A stretch of DNA of 64,000 nt, taken from the NCBI RefSeq assembly GCF_014174215.1, contig NZ_JABEQL010000003.1, positions 186,001-250,000 on the forward strand, written 5' to 3'. The notes beneath the pieces are model-generated. The model was given only the letters and a program-made list of their open reading frames with translations, did not search any database and was not told where the DNA came from. Position 1 is the stretch's first letter, and every line of letters starts with the position of its first letter. Below are positions 45,601 through 54,404 of the stretch, one piece after another. This DNA is from Gluconacetobacter tumulicola (lineage in GTDB: Bacteria; Pseudomonadota; Alphaproteobacteria; Acetobacterales; Acetobacteraceae). The position numbers and the translations under genes were made by a program.

Positions 45601-46114
45601 CCCGGGTCGCGAATTCGCCCGGTTCCATCACCGTATCGGTGCGGTTGTAGCCGTTGGTCACCAGCAGTTCGATCAGGAATTCCTGATCCAGATTGTCGCC
45701 GGTGGTCACTGTCAGCGACTGGCCCCGAAAGGCAGCGCGCGGCGTCACCCGCTGAACCAGCCCGCCGACCGTGGTCAGCACGATGCGCGGGCCCTTCGCG
45801 GGTTCCAGCAATCGCGTCAGGGTGGCAACCCGCTCGGCGACGATCGCCGGATTGGGCGATACCCGATCGTAGGGAAGGCAATCCCATGCCGGAAAGCGCA
45901 GGATTTCGGCATTCGGTGCGATGAACGAGAGCAGATCGCCGATCCGCGCCATGCCTGCATCATCGCGCGCCACATGCAGCACCGGCCCGTCATGCTCGCG
46001 CGCGCGCCGGGCGACGAGGAAAGCGTCGTACCCGTCCGGCACGCCCCAGACATTCATCCAGCCGGCATGCCCGGCGGACGCCGCAGCGGCGTGGTCCCTC
46101 CCCTCTGCTGTCAT
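42620..46114 (-). CDS. mfd: Transcription-repair coupling factor
   Basis: 1164 aa. The N-terminal UvrB-homology region is followed by the RNA-polymerase-interacting domain (about 480-560; DLVVHQDYGIGRYDGLE). The RecG-like translocase has Walker A CGDVGFGKTEVA (about 640) and DEEQHFGV (about 738), followed by helicase motifs ending in LYQLRGRVGRGKQRGYAY. The C-terminal TRCF domain ends the protein. It removes stalled RNA polymerase and recruits UvrA. The start overlaps the sdhE stop by ATGA. Confidence 0.97.
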   Translation of the reverse strand: MTAEGRDHAAAASAGHAGWMNVWGVPDGYDAFLVARRAREHDGPVLHVARDDAGMARIGDLLSFIAPNAEILRFPAWDCLPYDRVSPNPAIVAERVATLTRLLEPAKGPRIVLTTVGGLVQRVTPRAAFRGQSLTVTTGDNLDQEFLIELLVTNGYNRTDTVMEPGEFATRGGIFDIFPSGEAEPVRLDLFGDEVENIRRFDPATQRSSDRLDRFVMRPVADFSLDQASISRFRTGWRDLFGPAAAGDPLYQHVSDGRRHAGLEHWLPLFYEHLETLVDYLPGVAVIMAHQADEVLSSRLEMIADHFEARRQPVREGEVPYRPLPPHLMYLDRKGWDGMLSGHPVVVFNPFSRPDGAEGIDALGRPGILFARSVGDGSRENVFAMLDAQVRQWAETGRRAYLSAWTRGSRERIATLLREHGMRAETFETWAQAQDLPAGTVGLLTLGLERGFIADNLAFVSEQDLLGERISRPPRRRKRADQFIAEASEIAEGDLVVHQDYGIGRYDGLETVAVGSAPHDCLRLVYDGNEKLFLPVENIELLSRFGSDQAGVSLDKLGGASWQNRKSRMKQRIRDMAGELIRTAAMRALREAPSLTPAEGLWDEFCSRFPFAETEDQARAIADVLEDMGSGRPMDRLVCGDVGFGKTEVALRAAFVAAMSGAQVAVVVPTTLLARQHFRTFSARFAGLPVTVAQLSRMVTAKDAAAVRKGLADGSINIIIGTHALLAKGVQFADLELLIIDEEQHFGVAHKEKLKALREDVHVLTLSATPLPRTLQLALTGVREMSLIATPPTDRLAVRTFIMPFDSVVICEAIQRERFRGGQIFCVVPRIEDLDRMGARLQEIVPDARLVQAHGRLTPTELERVMTEFSDGKYDILLSTNIVESGLDMPAVNTLIIHRADMFGLGQLYQLRGRVGRGKQRGYAYLTWPQTHVLSAAAEKRLEVMQTLDTLGAGFTLASHDLDLRGAGNLLGDEQSGHIREVGIELYQQMLEDAVAELRAEKGRRKAEDRDWTPNIILGLPVLIPEEYVPDLPVRLGLYRRIAALANDAEIEAMEAELVDRFGTLPDPVRNLLDVVAIKRLCREAGVERLEAGPKGMVIQFRGNHFANPAGLVAWMATQKEGNVRLRPDHKLALVREMTNAQRIRLAKDTVQALGRLAEQEKAA

Positions 46115-46422
46115 CGTTCTCCCCGGATCGCGGCCTGCCGGGCGGGATCGTTCGCGTCGGCGATGATGGCACGCATCATCGGACAGTCGACCTCGGCCGG
46201 CACCGGCTTGCGGCCACTCAGCCAGTCCGCCAGATCGGCATCCGGCAGGTCCATCACCGCTTCCAGCGCATCCATTTCGGCATCCGACATCGCAGCCAAG
46301 CGCGGGGCGACAAAGCCGCCGATCAGGATGTCCGCTTCATGCGTACCGCGATGCGTGGCGCGGAAATAAATCCGGCGACGGCGCGGATCGAGGGTCGAAA
46401 AGTCCGATGTGTCGAGGGACAT
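46111..46422 (-). CDS. sdhE: SdhE-family FAD assembly factor
   Basis: 103 aa. The conserved SdhE patch is present: DPRRRRIYFRATHRGTHEAD (the RGxxE motif, here RGTHEAD) and DALEAVMDLPDADLADWLSG. It helps attach FAD to succinate dehydrogenase. The pairing with mfd is common in alphaproteobacteria. It is divergent from recG, 151 bp away. Confidence 0.9.
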   Translation of the reverse strand: MSLDTSDFSTLDPRRRRIYFRATHRGTHEADILIGGFVAPRLAAMSDAEMDALEAVMDLPDADLADWLSGRKPVPAEVDCPMMRAIIADANDPARQAAIRGER

Positions 46423-46573
46423 GCTACCTGCCCGGATATGGTTTCGTTTTGTTCCTTCGCGTTGCTGTCCTATAGCCCTCCGTCAGGGTCCTGTCAGCCC
46501 GGCAGTCGCACCGGCCCGGAGAAATGGCCCCCGCAGAGAACGAACCGGGGAATTGAGGACGATCGAGCCCACC

Positions 46574-48679
46574 GTGTCCGACATCATCATCCAGGACGAT
46601 TCACGGGACCTCCTCGGCCCGCTTCTGGCCCCGCTTGCCACGCTGCCCGGGGTTGGCACCGCCACCGCCAAACTGCTGGCGCGCGCGACCGGCGGCACGC
46701 GCGTGGCCGACCTGCTGTTCCACCTTCCCGAGTCCGTGATCGACCGTCGCTATCGCCCCCTGATACGCGACGCCATTCCGGGGCGGATCTGTACGGTGCA
46801 TGGCAGGGTGCAGCGGGTGGACGCACCCGCGCGCGGCAGGCGCCAGCCCTGGCGGGTCCGCCTGTCGGATGGCAGCGGGACGATCGACCTGGCTTTTTTC
46901 TCGCCCTATCAGGCACGGCAGATGACGGTGGGCAGCGAGGTCGCGGTCTCGGGCATGCTTGACGAATTCGGCGACCGGCTTTCGATCGCCAACCCCGATC
47001 ATATCGTGCCGGACGGCGATATCGGCCGCATCCCGATGCTGGACCCGGTCTGGCCGCTGACGGCGGGCCTCTTCCCCCGCCACATCCGCAATGCGCTGCG
47101 CCATGCCTTTCTGCGTTTCCCCGCCCTGCCCGAATGGCTGGACCCCACGCTCGTCAGCCGGCGGCATTGGCCCGATTTCGAAACCGCATTGCGCCAATTG
47201 CATTGCCCCGATGAATTTCCCGAGCTGCTGAAGGACGACGCCTACGCAGCAGCGTCCGAACGGGCGCGCCTGCGCCTGGCCTGCGACGAATTGCTGGCCG
47301 AACAGGTAGCGATGGCCGAGGCAAGACGGCGCAACCGCAACCGCCCCGGCCGCGCGGTCGTGCCGACAGGGGCACTGCGCACCACGGCGCTGGAGCGCTT
47401 CAGCCACACCCCCACCGGCGCCCAGACCCGCGCCCTGCGCGAGATCGATGCCGATCTGGCCTCCCCCAACCCGATGCTGCGCCTGGTGCAGGGCGATGTC
47501 GGTGCGGGCAAGACACTTGTGGCCTTGCAGGCCATGCTGGGCGCGGTAGAGGCCGGCCATCAGGCCGTGCTGATGGCGCCGACCGAAATCCTGGCCCGCC
47601 AGCATCTGGCGACTTTCACCAGACTGGCGCCCGTCCCGGTCGCCTTCCTCAGCGGCAGCGTCAAGGGCCGCGCCCGGCGCGACGTGCTGGAGGCCATCGC
47701 CACCGGCCGCGCGCCGCTGGTCGTGGGCACGCACGCTCTGTTCCAGGACAAGGTGGTATTCGCCGACCTGGCACTGGCGGTCATCGACGAGCAGCACCGT
47801 TTCGGCGTCGAACAGCGGCTTCTGCTGGGCGAAAAGGGGTACCTGACCGACATCCTGGTCATGACCGCCACCCCGATTCCGCGCACCCTGCTGCTGACCC
47901 AGTGGGGCGAGATGCAGGTCAGCCGCCTGGACGAAAAGCCGGCGGGGCGGCTGCCGGTCCGCACCTCGCTGCACGCCATGGCGTCACTGGGCGACCTGCT
48001 GGATGGAATCGGCCGCGCCATCGCGGGGGGCGCACGCGTGTTCTGGGTCTGCCCCCTGGTCAGCGAGAGCGAGGCACTGGACATCGCAGCGGCCGAGGCA
48101 CGCTTTGCTGTGCTGGCCGAGCGATTCGGGCCTGTCGTAGGCCTGGCCCACGGCCAGCAGGACATCGCGGTGCGCGAGGCCGCAATCGCCGATTTCGCCG
48201 CCGGCCGAACCCAGATCCTGGTTGCAACGACGGTGATTGAGGTCGGGGTCGATATCCCCGCCGCCACCGTGATGGTGATCGAGCACGCCGAGCGGTTCGG
48301 CCTGGCGCAATTGCATCAGCTGCGCGGCCGGGTGGGTCGTGGCGGTGCCGAATCGTTTTGCCTGCTGCTGCATGACGACGCGCTGGGCAAGACGGCGCGG
48401 CGCAGACTGGCCCTGCTGCGCGATACCGAGGACGGCTTCCTGATCGCTGATGAGGATTTCCGCCTGCGCGGCGGCGGCGACCTGACGGGCCGCCGCCAGT
48501 CCGGCCTGCCCGACCTGCGACTGGCAACCGGCGCCCGGCTGGACCTGCTGGTGACGATCGCCGCACAGGATGCGCAACGCATCATCGAAGGCAGCGCCGA
48601 GGCAAGGCGTGGCGCAATCGCCCTGGCAGTGGAACTATTCGACAGGCACGACGCTGCCAGAACCTTACGATCCGGTTAG
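46574..48679 (+). CDS. recG: ATP-dependent DNA helicase RecG
   Basis: 701 aa from the GTG at 46574. An N-terminal wedge/OB domain (about 60-160; LPGVGTATAKLLARATGG near the start) precedes the helicase with Walker A GDVGAGKTLVALQA (about 307) and DEQHRFGVEQR (about 405). LVATTVIEVGVDIPAATVMV and QLHQLRGRVGRGG are motifs V and VI. It remodels stalled forks and Holliday junctions. An alternative TTG at 46553 is possible; a further ATG at 46409 overlaps the divergent sdhE start and is unlikely. Confidence 0.95.
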   Translation: MSDIIIQDDSRDLLGPLLAPLATLPGVGTATAKLLARATGGTRVADLLFHLPESVIDRRYRPLIRDAIPGRICTVHGRVQRVDAPARGRRQPWRVRLSDGSGTIDLAFFSPYQARQMTVGSEVAVSGMLDEFGDRLSIANPDHIVPDGDIGRIPMLDPVWPLTAGLFPRHIRNALRHAFLRFPALPEWLDPTLVSRRHWPDFETALRQLHCPDEFPELLKDDAYAAASERARLRLACDELLAEQVAMAEARRRNRNRPGRAVVPTGALRTTALERFSHTPTGAQTRALREIDADLASPNPMLRLVQGDVGAGKTLVALQAMLGAVEAGHQAVLMAPTEILARQHLATFTRLAPVPVAFLSGSVKGRARRDVLEAIATGRAPLVVGTHALFQDKVVFADLALAVIDEQHRFGVEQRLLLGEKGYLTDILVMTATPIPRTLLLTQWGEMQVSRLDEKPAGRLPVRTSLHAMASLGDLLDGIGRAIAGGARVFWVCPLVSESEALDIAAAEARFAVLAERFGPVVGLAHGQQDIAVREAAIADFAAGRTQILVATTVIEVGVDIPAATVMVIEHAERFGLAQLHQLRGRVGRGGAESFCLLLHDDALGKTARRRLALLRDTEDGFLIADEDFRLRGGGDLTGRRQSGLPDLRLATGARLDLLVTIAAQDAQRIIEGSAEARRGAIALAVELFDRHDAARTLRSG

Positions 48680-48744
48680 GTCTCCCTCTCCTTGCCGCGA
48701 AGAGGCTGACCGGACGTAATGAACCGTAAGCACCGAAGCACAGG

Positions 48745-48777
48745 AAACGCGCGCCGGATCACCACCAGCGCGCATTT
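48745..48777. terminator. Hairpin between recG and the LpxR-like gene
   Basis: AAA-x-GCGCGC (48745-48754) pairs with GCGCGC-x-TTT (48768-48777) around a 13-base loop. It sits between two convergent genes and has A/T at both sides, so it could terminate in both directions. Confidence 0.5.
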
Positions 48778-48789
48778 CCGTTCGGCCTG

Positions 48790-49827
48790 TCAGAATTTGG
48801 CGGACAGGGCCAACGACCCGTAATTGAACAACCCGCTGCGCGCACCCTGGAATTGCTGGGTTTGCCACACCTGGCTGTAGGACAGGCGCATGCCATGCCA
48901 CATGATCGCAACACCGGCATGGATCTCGCCCACATCCCACTTCACCGGCACATGCGGCGAATTGCTGCGCATCGTGTTGCCTTGCAGCGTGGCGTCATAC
49001 CCGACCGCATAGCCCGTCACGTTGCCGAAGACGTACCACGCCACCGGCCGGCTCAGGCGATAGGCGTCGGTCCCGTCAGTGCCCGGCCCGATGGTGGGCG
49101 TGCCGAAATCGCTGTTCAGCCCCTGGCCGATACGGAACGTATCCGCCACCGAACCATAGATACGGTAATCACCGATCGCGGCCGAGGTAGCGGGCAGCAT
49201 GTCCATCGAGATGCCATAGACGTCAGCCAGCGGCAGCCGCCAGGTCCGCCCGGCCTGCACCTGGAAGATCGGCTGGTTCTGCAGCTGATGCTTCCAGCCC
49301 AGGTTCTTGGTATCGCCGATCGCGCCGTGGAAGCCATTCTGCAATTGCTGGCCCAGACCCGCCGGTCCCATGACACCGACCTGGATACCGAAGACCGAGC
49401 GGGACAGATCCGTATCGTTGATCAGGTTGACGGTCCCCAGCAGCAGGCTGGAATAAGGCCGGTCACGCAATGACGGCACGCTGGTCTGCGTATCGGTCGG
49501 CGTATAGATGAGCTGTTGCAGCCCCAGGCTGATGCGGGTGACGCCGGCACCCATGATGGCATGGTTGATCGTCTCGATCGGGGCCGGCTGGTTGTCGGTG
49601 CCCGATGTCCAGTTGATGCGCAGGCCGCTAGTATAATACTGGTCCGACGTGCCCTTCAGGGTGCTGACCGCGTCGTTCTCCCCCTGGAGCGTCCAGGTTC
49701 CGTACGGGTCCTGCAACGGCGTGGCACGGGCCGGGGCGCAGATGACTGCCGCGAGGCACCCCATTCCGGCCAGCGTACCGGCCCGCGCCATCCAAAGGGC
49801 TGTTCTTTCCGTCTTTGTCTGGCCCAT
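48790..49827 (-). CDS. LpxR-family outer-membrane protein (putative lipid A 3'-O-deacylase)
   Basis: 345 aa. Signal peptide (about 1-35, ending ICAPARA) followed by an outer-membrane barrel. The LpxR/DUF2219 signature is clear: LQGENDAVSTLKGTSDQYYT and SGLRINWTSG near the mature start, LGLQQLIYTPTDTQ in the middle, the C-terminal residue is Phe as in many barrels. LpxR removes the 3' acyl chain of lipid A and needs calcium; activity here is inferred. It has a 400-bp divergent intergenic region with the cold-shock gene. Confidence 0.82.
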   Translation of the reverse strand: MGQTKTERTALWMARAGTLAGMGCLAAVICAPARATPLQDPYGTWTLQGENDAVSTLKGTSDQYYTSGLRINWTSGTDNQPAPIETINHAIMGAGVTRISLGLQQLIYTPTDTQTSVPSLRDRPYSSLLLGTVNLINDTDLSRSVFGIQVGVMGPAGLGQQLQNGFHGAIGDTKNLGWKHQLQNQPIFQVQAGRTWRLPLADVYGISMDMLPATSAAIGDYRIYGSVADTFRIGQGLNSDFGTPTIGPGTDGTDAYRLSRPVAWYVFGNVTGYAVGYDATLQGNTMRSNSPHVPVKWDVGEIHAGVAIMWHGMRLSYSQVWQTQQFQGARSGLFNYGSLALSAKF

Positions 49828-50228
49828 CAGCTTCCCTTTCCCCTGCGCGACGCCATGTCTACCGCGCTCATCGACTGTCTAAAACGTCCCGGCGTTTCGA
49901 GAAAGCCCATGGATGTTTTTCGTGATCGAGCGGTCCACTCCGGCCGCCCGCCATGACGAGCATCCAGGCCGCCCATCGCAGCGGCAACAACATTAATCCT
50001 TGGTCACATTAAAGATGACGAGGTGATGGAACCGTGAGCCGAAGTTATGCTTATCTGTATTGGATGCCGACGCATTCGTGCTAGGGTCCGCGCGGGGAAA
50101 GGATGCTGTCCGCCACGGCCGCTCAGGCGGTTCGGAGAACGGTTGTGTAATGCCTTGATCCAGCAAAATTTCTTCATCCGGTGGCTCCTGGGACAGGACC
50201 CGCCAACTAGACCTCGGGATTACGACCG
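49828..50228. other. Long divergent intergenic region between the LpxR-like and cold-shock genes
   Basis: 401 bp with no convincing coding frame. It should hold the promoter of the LpxR-like gene and the promoter and leader of the cold-shock gene. The 3' half from about 50090 is a probable 5' untranslated leader; hairpin-forming stretches are short. Confidence 0.5.
50060..50087 (+). promoter_or_regulatory. Candidate sigma-70 promoter of the cold-shock gene
   Basis: TTGGAT (50060-50065), 16 bases, TAGGGT (50082-50087). It would give a leader of about 135 nt before the TTG start, similar to long leaders of cold-shock mRNAs. Confidence 0.4.
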
Positions 50229-50918
50229 TTGAGAAGTAACAGGACCGACCGCAGCCCCCGTTCCCCGCGCCGCGGCGGATTTGACGACGATTTCATGTCG
50301 CCGCCGACGTTTGGTGATCGTGGCAGCAGCGCTCCCCGTCGCCCCATGGGTGGCGGCGGCGCCCCCTCGCAGGTGATCGCCTCGGGACCGGAGATCAGCG
50401 CCTCCGTCAAGTGGTTCAACAGCGAGAAGGGCTTCGGCTTCGTCGAACTGGCAGACGGTTCGGGCGATGTCTTCCTTCACGCCAACGCGCTGGCGCAGAG
50501 CGGCCACAGCTCCGTTTCGCCGGGTACGACGCTGGTCGTCCGCATCGGCCAGGGCCCCAAGGGTCGCCAGGTCGCGTCGGTCAGCTCGGTTGACGAAAGC
50601 ACCGCCCAGCCGGAGCGTCCGCGCGGCTTCGGCGCCGGCCCCGGCGCCCCGCGTGCCCCCGGCGGCTTCGGCGGTCGTCCGGCCCGCCCGGCCCCCGACC
50701 TGTCGCAGGCGCAGGATATGCGCGGCATCGTGAAGTGGTACAACGCCACGAAGGGCTTCGGCTTCATCACCCCGGAAACCGGCGGCAAGGACATCTTTGT
50801 CCACGCTTCGGCTCTGGAGCGTTCGGGCCTGACGGGCCTGACGGAAGGCCAGACGGCGAACGTGCAGGTCGTCCAGGGCCAGAAGGGCCCCGAGGCTGCG
50901 TCCATCAGCGTCGACTGA
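50229..50918 (+). CDS. Tandem cold-shock-domain protein
   Basis: 229 aa with two CSDs. The first (about 57-122) has SVKWFNSEKGFGFVEL and VFLHANAL; the second (about 163-229) has GIVKWYNATKGFGFITP and IFVHASALERSG, each with the RNP1/RNP2 aromatic patches for single-stranded nucleic acid. The N-terminal 50 residues are Arg/Ser/Gly-rich and the linker is Pro/Gly/Arg-rich. Alphaproteobacteria commonly have such double-CSD proteins. The frame begins with TTG at 50229, which is preceded by only a weak ribosome site; an internal ATG would cut into the basic leader. Terminated by a strong hairpin. Confidence 0.88.
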   Translation: MRSNRTDRSPRSPRRGGFDDDFMSPPTFGDRGSSAPRRPMGGGGAPSQVIASGPEISASVKWFNSEKGFGFVELADGSGDVFLHANALAQSGHSSVSPGTTLVVRIGQGPKGRQVASVSSVDESTAQPERPRGFGAGPGAPRAPGGFGGRPARPAPDLSQAQDMRGIVKWYNATKGFGFITPETGGKDIFVHASALERSGLTGLTEGQTANVQVVQGQKGPEAASISVD

Positions 50919-50942
50919 TCCGGCATCAGCCGAATCAACAAG

Positions 50943-50971
50943 CAGGGCCGCCCTCGGGCGGTCCTGTTTTT
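50943..50971 (+). terminator. Intrinsic terminator of the cold-shock gene
   Basis: CAGGGCCGCC, loop CTCG, GGCGGTCCTG, TTTTTG. A 10-bp stem with one wobble and a T-run, 24 bases after the stop codon. Confidence 0.9.
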
Positions 50972-51109
50972 GTTTGGGGGACTTCTCCCCCACACCTTCG
51001 CTCCGCGCCGTTCAATCCAAAGCCGACCACTGCCGGCACAAAAGTGTCCGCCCGCGTGACGATGCGCCTTAAAACAACGCGATAGCGCGTCGAGACGCTG
51101 TCGAAGGGC

Positions 51110-51598
51110 CTATTCCTTGCCCTTGTTGCGCATCAGCCGCGCCTTGTCGCGCTGCCAGTCGCGTTCGGCGATCGCGTGGCGCTTGTCGGCCTTCTTGCGC
51201 CCTTCGCCGATTCCCAGCGTGACCTTGGCCAGACCGCGGGCATTGAAATGGATATCCAGCGGCACCAGCGTCACGCCTTCGCGCGCCACGGCCCCCAGCA
51301 GCTTGTTCACCTGCTTGCCGTGCAGCAGCAGCTTGCGCGGCGCGCGGGGTTCGAAGCGCGACAGCACACCACCCTGATATTCGGGGATATAGCTGTTGAA
51401 CAACCAGATCTCGCCATTCCGGTCACCGGCATAGGCTTCGTTGATCGTGGCGCGTCCCATGCGCAGGCTCTTGACCTCCGGCCCCTTCAGCACCAGCCCC
51501 GCCTCGACCGTTTCCAGGATCGTGTAATCGAACCGGCCCTTGCGATTCTGCGCCGCGATACCGTGCGAGATCATGCCGCTCTTGTTTTTTTCAGCCAT
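51110..51598 (-). CDS. smpB: SsrA-binding protein SmpB
   Basis: 162 aa. Beta-barrel motifs [40 protein letters not shown] and [20 protein letters not shown] are characteristic, and the basic tail [18 protein letters not shown] fits the SmpB C-terminal helix that enters the ribosome. It works with tmRNA to rescue stalled ribosomes. It lies 5 bp after dapA on the same strand, an arrangement frequent in Acetobacteraceae. The tmRNA gene itself is not in the window. Confidence 0.96.
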   Translation of the reverse strand: MAEKNKSGMISHGIAAQNRKGRFDYTILETVEAGLVLKGPEVKSLRMGRATINEAYAGDRNGEIWLFNSYIPEYQGGVLSRFEPRAPRKLLLHGKQVNKLLGAVAREGVTLVPLDIHFNARGLAKVTLGIGEGRKKADKRHAIAERDWQRDKARLMRNKGKE

Positions 51599-51603
51599 GA
51601 TCG

Positions 51604-52485
51604 TCAGTTCAGCAGGCCGACAGCGGCCATCGCCTCACGAACCTTGGCACGGGAATCCTCGGTCAGCGGCGCCAGCGGCAGGCGGCAGGTCTCGCCCGTC
51701 AGTCCCAGCAGGCTGGCGGCATATTTCACCGGCGCCGGATTGCTTTCGCAGAACAGTGCGTCATGCAGCGGCGACAACCGGTCCTGCAGCGCCATCGCAT
51801 CGGCCACGCGCCCATCCTGCCATGCGCGATGCAGCTCGGCACACAGGCGCGGCGCGACATTGGAGGTCACGCTGATGCAGCCATCGCCCCCGGCCGCCAG
51901 GAACGAGACCACGGTGCCATCCTCGCCCGAAAGCTGATTGAATGGCTTGTGGCCAATCGCCCGGCGAACCTGGATCGGCCGCAGCAGATTGGCGGTGGCG
52001 TCCTTCACGCCGACGATCCGTGCATGCCGCGCCAGGCGCGCCATGGTCTCGACGGAGACATCCACCACCGACCGGCCGGGAATGTTGTAGACGATCAACG
52101 GCAGGTCGGTCGCATCGGCAACCGCCATGAAATGCCGGTACAACCCTTCCTGAGTCGGCTTGTTGTAATAAGGCGCCACGACCAGAACCGCATCGGCGCC
52201 GGCTTCCTTGGCGTGGCGCGCCATGATGACGGCCTCGGCGGTGCTGTTCGAACCCGCACCGGCGATGACAGGCACCCGTCCCGCCACGACCTGCACCGCA
52301 TATTCGACCACGCGCGCATGCTCGTCATGCGTCAGGGTGGGACTTTCGCCCGTGGTGCCCATCGGCACGACGCCCGACGACCCTTCGGTGACCTGCCAGT
52401 CGAGGAATCGGCCCAGAGCCGGAAAATCCAGCGATCCGTCATCGTTCATCGGCGTAATCAGGGCTGTGATCGAACCCTTGAACAT
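51604..52485 (-). CDS. dapA: 4-hydroxy-tetrahydrodipicolinate synthase
   Basis: 293 aa TIM barrel. It starts [29 protein letters not shown] is the substrate loop, [12 protein letters not shown] includes the catalytic Tyr and [12 protein letters not shown] the Schiff-base lysine. It condenses pyruvate and aspartate semialdehyde in lysine and peptidoglycan precursor synthesis. The ATG at 52485 is used; the frame extends 14 codons upstream without family resemblance. Confidence 0.96.
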   Translation of the reverse strand: MFKGSITALITPMNDDGSLDFPALGRFLDWQVTEGSSGVVPMGTTGESPTLTHDEHARVVEYAVQVVAGRVPVIAGAGSNSTAEAVIMARHAKEAGADAVLVVAPYYNKPTQEGLYRHFMAVADATDLPLIVYNIPGRSVVDVSVETMARLARHARIVGVKDATANLLRPIQVRRAIGHKPFNQLSGEDGTVVSFLAAGGDGCISVTSNVAPRLCAELHRAWQDGRVADAMALQDRLSPLHDALFCESNPAPVKYAASLLGLTGETCRLPLAPLTEDSRAKVREAMAAVGLLN

Positions 52486-52642
52486 AGTCGTTTCCACTCG
52501 AATCTCGCAGGCTGTGACATGGGCCACCCCCTCGGGCCGGCCCGGCAGGATGGTGATCCTGCCTGTTCCGTTTTAAGAGGCTGTTTGCAAAGTCAGCCTC
52601 CGATCTCTCGTGTTAATGCCGGGCGTGGGGGATAGGCAACCA

Positions 52643-53518
52643 TCATCGGCCCGACGCCGCATCCTCACGGAACGGCGAACCCGGATAAACACCCAGAATC
52701 GCGGATGTTTCGGAAAAAAAGGCCAGCTCCGCCAACGCCCGCCCCAGCGGCTCATCCTCGGGATGCCCTTCGACATCCAGCAGGAACTGCGTGGCGGCGA
52801 ACGACCCGTCCAGCATGTAGCTCTCCAGCCGCGTCATGTTCACGCCGTTGGTGGCAAACCCGCCCAGCACCTTGTACAGCGCGCCCGCCGTATTGCGGAC
52901 GCGGAACAGCACGGTGGTCACGGTCCCCTTCTGCCCCGCCGGCGGCCGAATGGCATCGCGCGAGGTGATATAGAAGCGGGTGGTGTTATGCGCCGCATCC
53001 TCGACATTATGGCGCAGCACCACCAGTCCGTTCAGTTCCGCCGCCAGGGCCGACGCCACGGCCACGTCCTCGGGATTGTTCCAGCGAGCCACCAGCTCGG
53101 CCGCGCCCGCCGTATCGAATTCCACCACCGGAGTCAGGTTCAGCGCCTCGATAACGCCCCGGATCTGCCCCATGGCGACCGGATGGGTATGCACCCGCCG
53201 GGCCTGGGCGATCGTGCTGCCGGGTACACCCAGCAGGCAATGTTCGACCCGCTGGAAATGCTCGCCGACGATGTTCAGCCCCGCCCGCGGCAGCAGGGCA
53301 TGGATATCCGGCACGCGGCCCGCCAGGCTGTTCTCGCAGGCCAGCATGCCCAGATCCGCGCGCCCGTCATGCACCGCCGCAATCGCGTCGGCGAAGGTTT
53401 CGCACGGCAACGTGGTCCAGCCCGGAAAAGCCTGCCGGCATGCCAGGTCGGAATAGGCACCCGGCCGCCCCTGGAAAGCGATGATCCCCGTCGGCGGAAT
53501 GGAAGGCGCGCCGCTCAT
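52643..53518 (-). CDS. pheA: Prephenate dehydratase
   Basis: 291 aa monofunctional enzyme: catalytic domain (about 10-190; IIAFQGRPGAYSDLACRQAF, LACENSLAGRVPDIHALL, and the TRF motif in NTTRFYITSRD) followed by an ACT domain (about 200-280; VTTVLFRVRNTAGALYKVLG and MTRLESYMLDGSFAATQFLL). The usual ESRP phenylalanine motif is ESYM here, as in many alphaproteobacteria. It converts prephenate to phenylpyruvate. The start overlaps the kdsB stop by ATGA. Confidence 0.94.
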   Translation of the reverse strand: MSGAPSIPPTGIIAFQGRPGAYSDLACRQAFPGWTTLPCETFADAIAAVHDGRADLGMLACENSLAGRVPDIHALLPRAGLNIVGEHFQRVEHCLLGVPGSTIAQARRVHTHPVAMGQIRGVIEALNLTPVVEFDTAGAAELVARWNNPEDVAVASALAAELNGLVVLRHNVEDAAHNTTRFYITSRDAIRPPAGQKGTVTTVLFRVRNTAGALYKVLGGFATNGVNMTRLESYMLDGSFAATQFLLDVEGHPEDEPLGRALAELAFFSETSAILGVYPGSPFREDAASGR

Positions 53519-54258
53519 GCCACGCCTGCCAGAATGCGGCGCGCGCGTTCCAGGTCCGCCGGCGTGTCCACGCCGAACGGCGCGACTCCGATCCGGGCGC
53601 ATCCGATGATCATTCCTGCCTCCAGGGCTCTGAGCTGCTCCAGTTTCTCACGCCGCTCCAGCGCCCCTTCCGGCAGCGCCACGAACCGCGCGAGCGCCGC
53701 GCGGCGATAGGCGTAAATCCCGACATGATGCCACAGCGCCCCCTCGCCCCACGGAACCGCCGCTCGCGAAAAATACAGCGCCCGCGCCACGGCCTGCGGT
53801 GCGCCGTCGGGAAACGCGCAGGCAACCTTGACCACCGATTCCGCCTGCGCCTCGCCAGGCTCGGTGACGGGGGCAACCAGCGTGCCGATATCCACCGCCC
53901 GGTCGGCCAGCGGCAGCAGCGCAGCGGCCAGGGTCTCCGGCGCCAGCCCCGGCAGATCGCCCTGCAGATTCACGACCACGTCGTGCCGGCCATCGGGGTC
54001 GACGGTCGCAAGCGCATGCCAGACCCGGTCGGAGCCGGACGGCAACGCAGGATCGGTCAGGACCGCGGTGCCACCCGCGTCGGTCACCACCTGCGCCAGT
54101 TCGGGTTCGGCCACCGCAACCACGACCGGCCCGATATCGGCCGCGCGCGCACGCTCCAGCACATGCAGGATCATGGGCCGGTCGCCGATCATGGCCAGCG
54201 GCTTGCCCGGAAGGCGCGTCGAGGCCATGCGGGCGGGGATAATAACGATTGGATTCAT
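53515..54258 (-). CDS. kdsB: 3-deoxy-manno-octulosonate cytidylyltransferase
   Basis: 247 aa. Nucleotidyltransferase start IVIIPARMASTRLPGKPLA, DPALPSGSDRVWHAL, VVNLQGDLPGLAPETL and the HVGIYAYRRAALARFV segment identify KdsB, which activates Kdo as CMP-Kdo for lipopolysaccharide core. ATG at 54258 fits the family start; a longer frame lies over the divergent promoter. First gene of kdsB-pheA. Confidence 0.95.
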   Translation of the reverse strand: MNPIVIIPARMASTRLPGKPLAMIGDRPMILHVLERARAADIGPVVVAVAEPELAQVVTDAGGTAVLTDPALPSGSDRVWHALATVDPDGRHDVVVNLQGDLPGLAPETLAAALLPLADRAVDIGTLVAPVTEPGEAQAESVVKVACAFPDGAPQAVARALYFSRAAVPWGEGALWHHVGIYAYRRAALARFVALPEGALERREKLEQLRALEAGMIIGCARIGVAPFGVDTPADLERARRILAGVA

Positions 54259-54404
54259 GCGAACACGCAGGGGGCCTTGACACACGAAGCGGCGGAAACG
54301 TCCAGCCGGGGAAACGCCGCTGCGGACATGCGCTCCGGCCCATCGGCACGATCCCACGCTGCTTCACACAAGGCGGCCGGCAGTCTAGGTAAGGACCGGC
54401 CCGC

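Noticed and set aside
52565-52600. Insertion sequence end between dapA and pheA (TTTTAAGAGGCTGTTTGCAAA)
   Set aside because: Resembles ends of some IS elements, but there is no partner repeat and no transposase fragment nearby.
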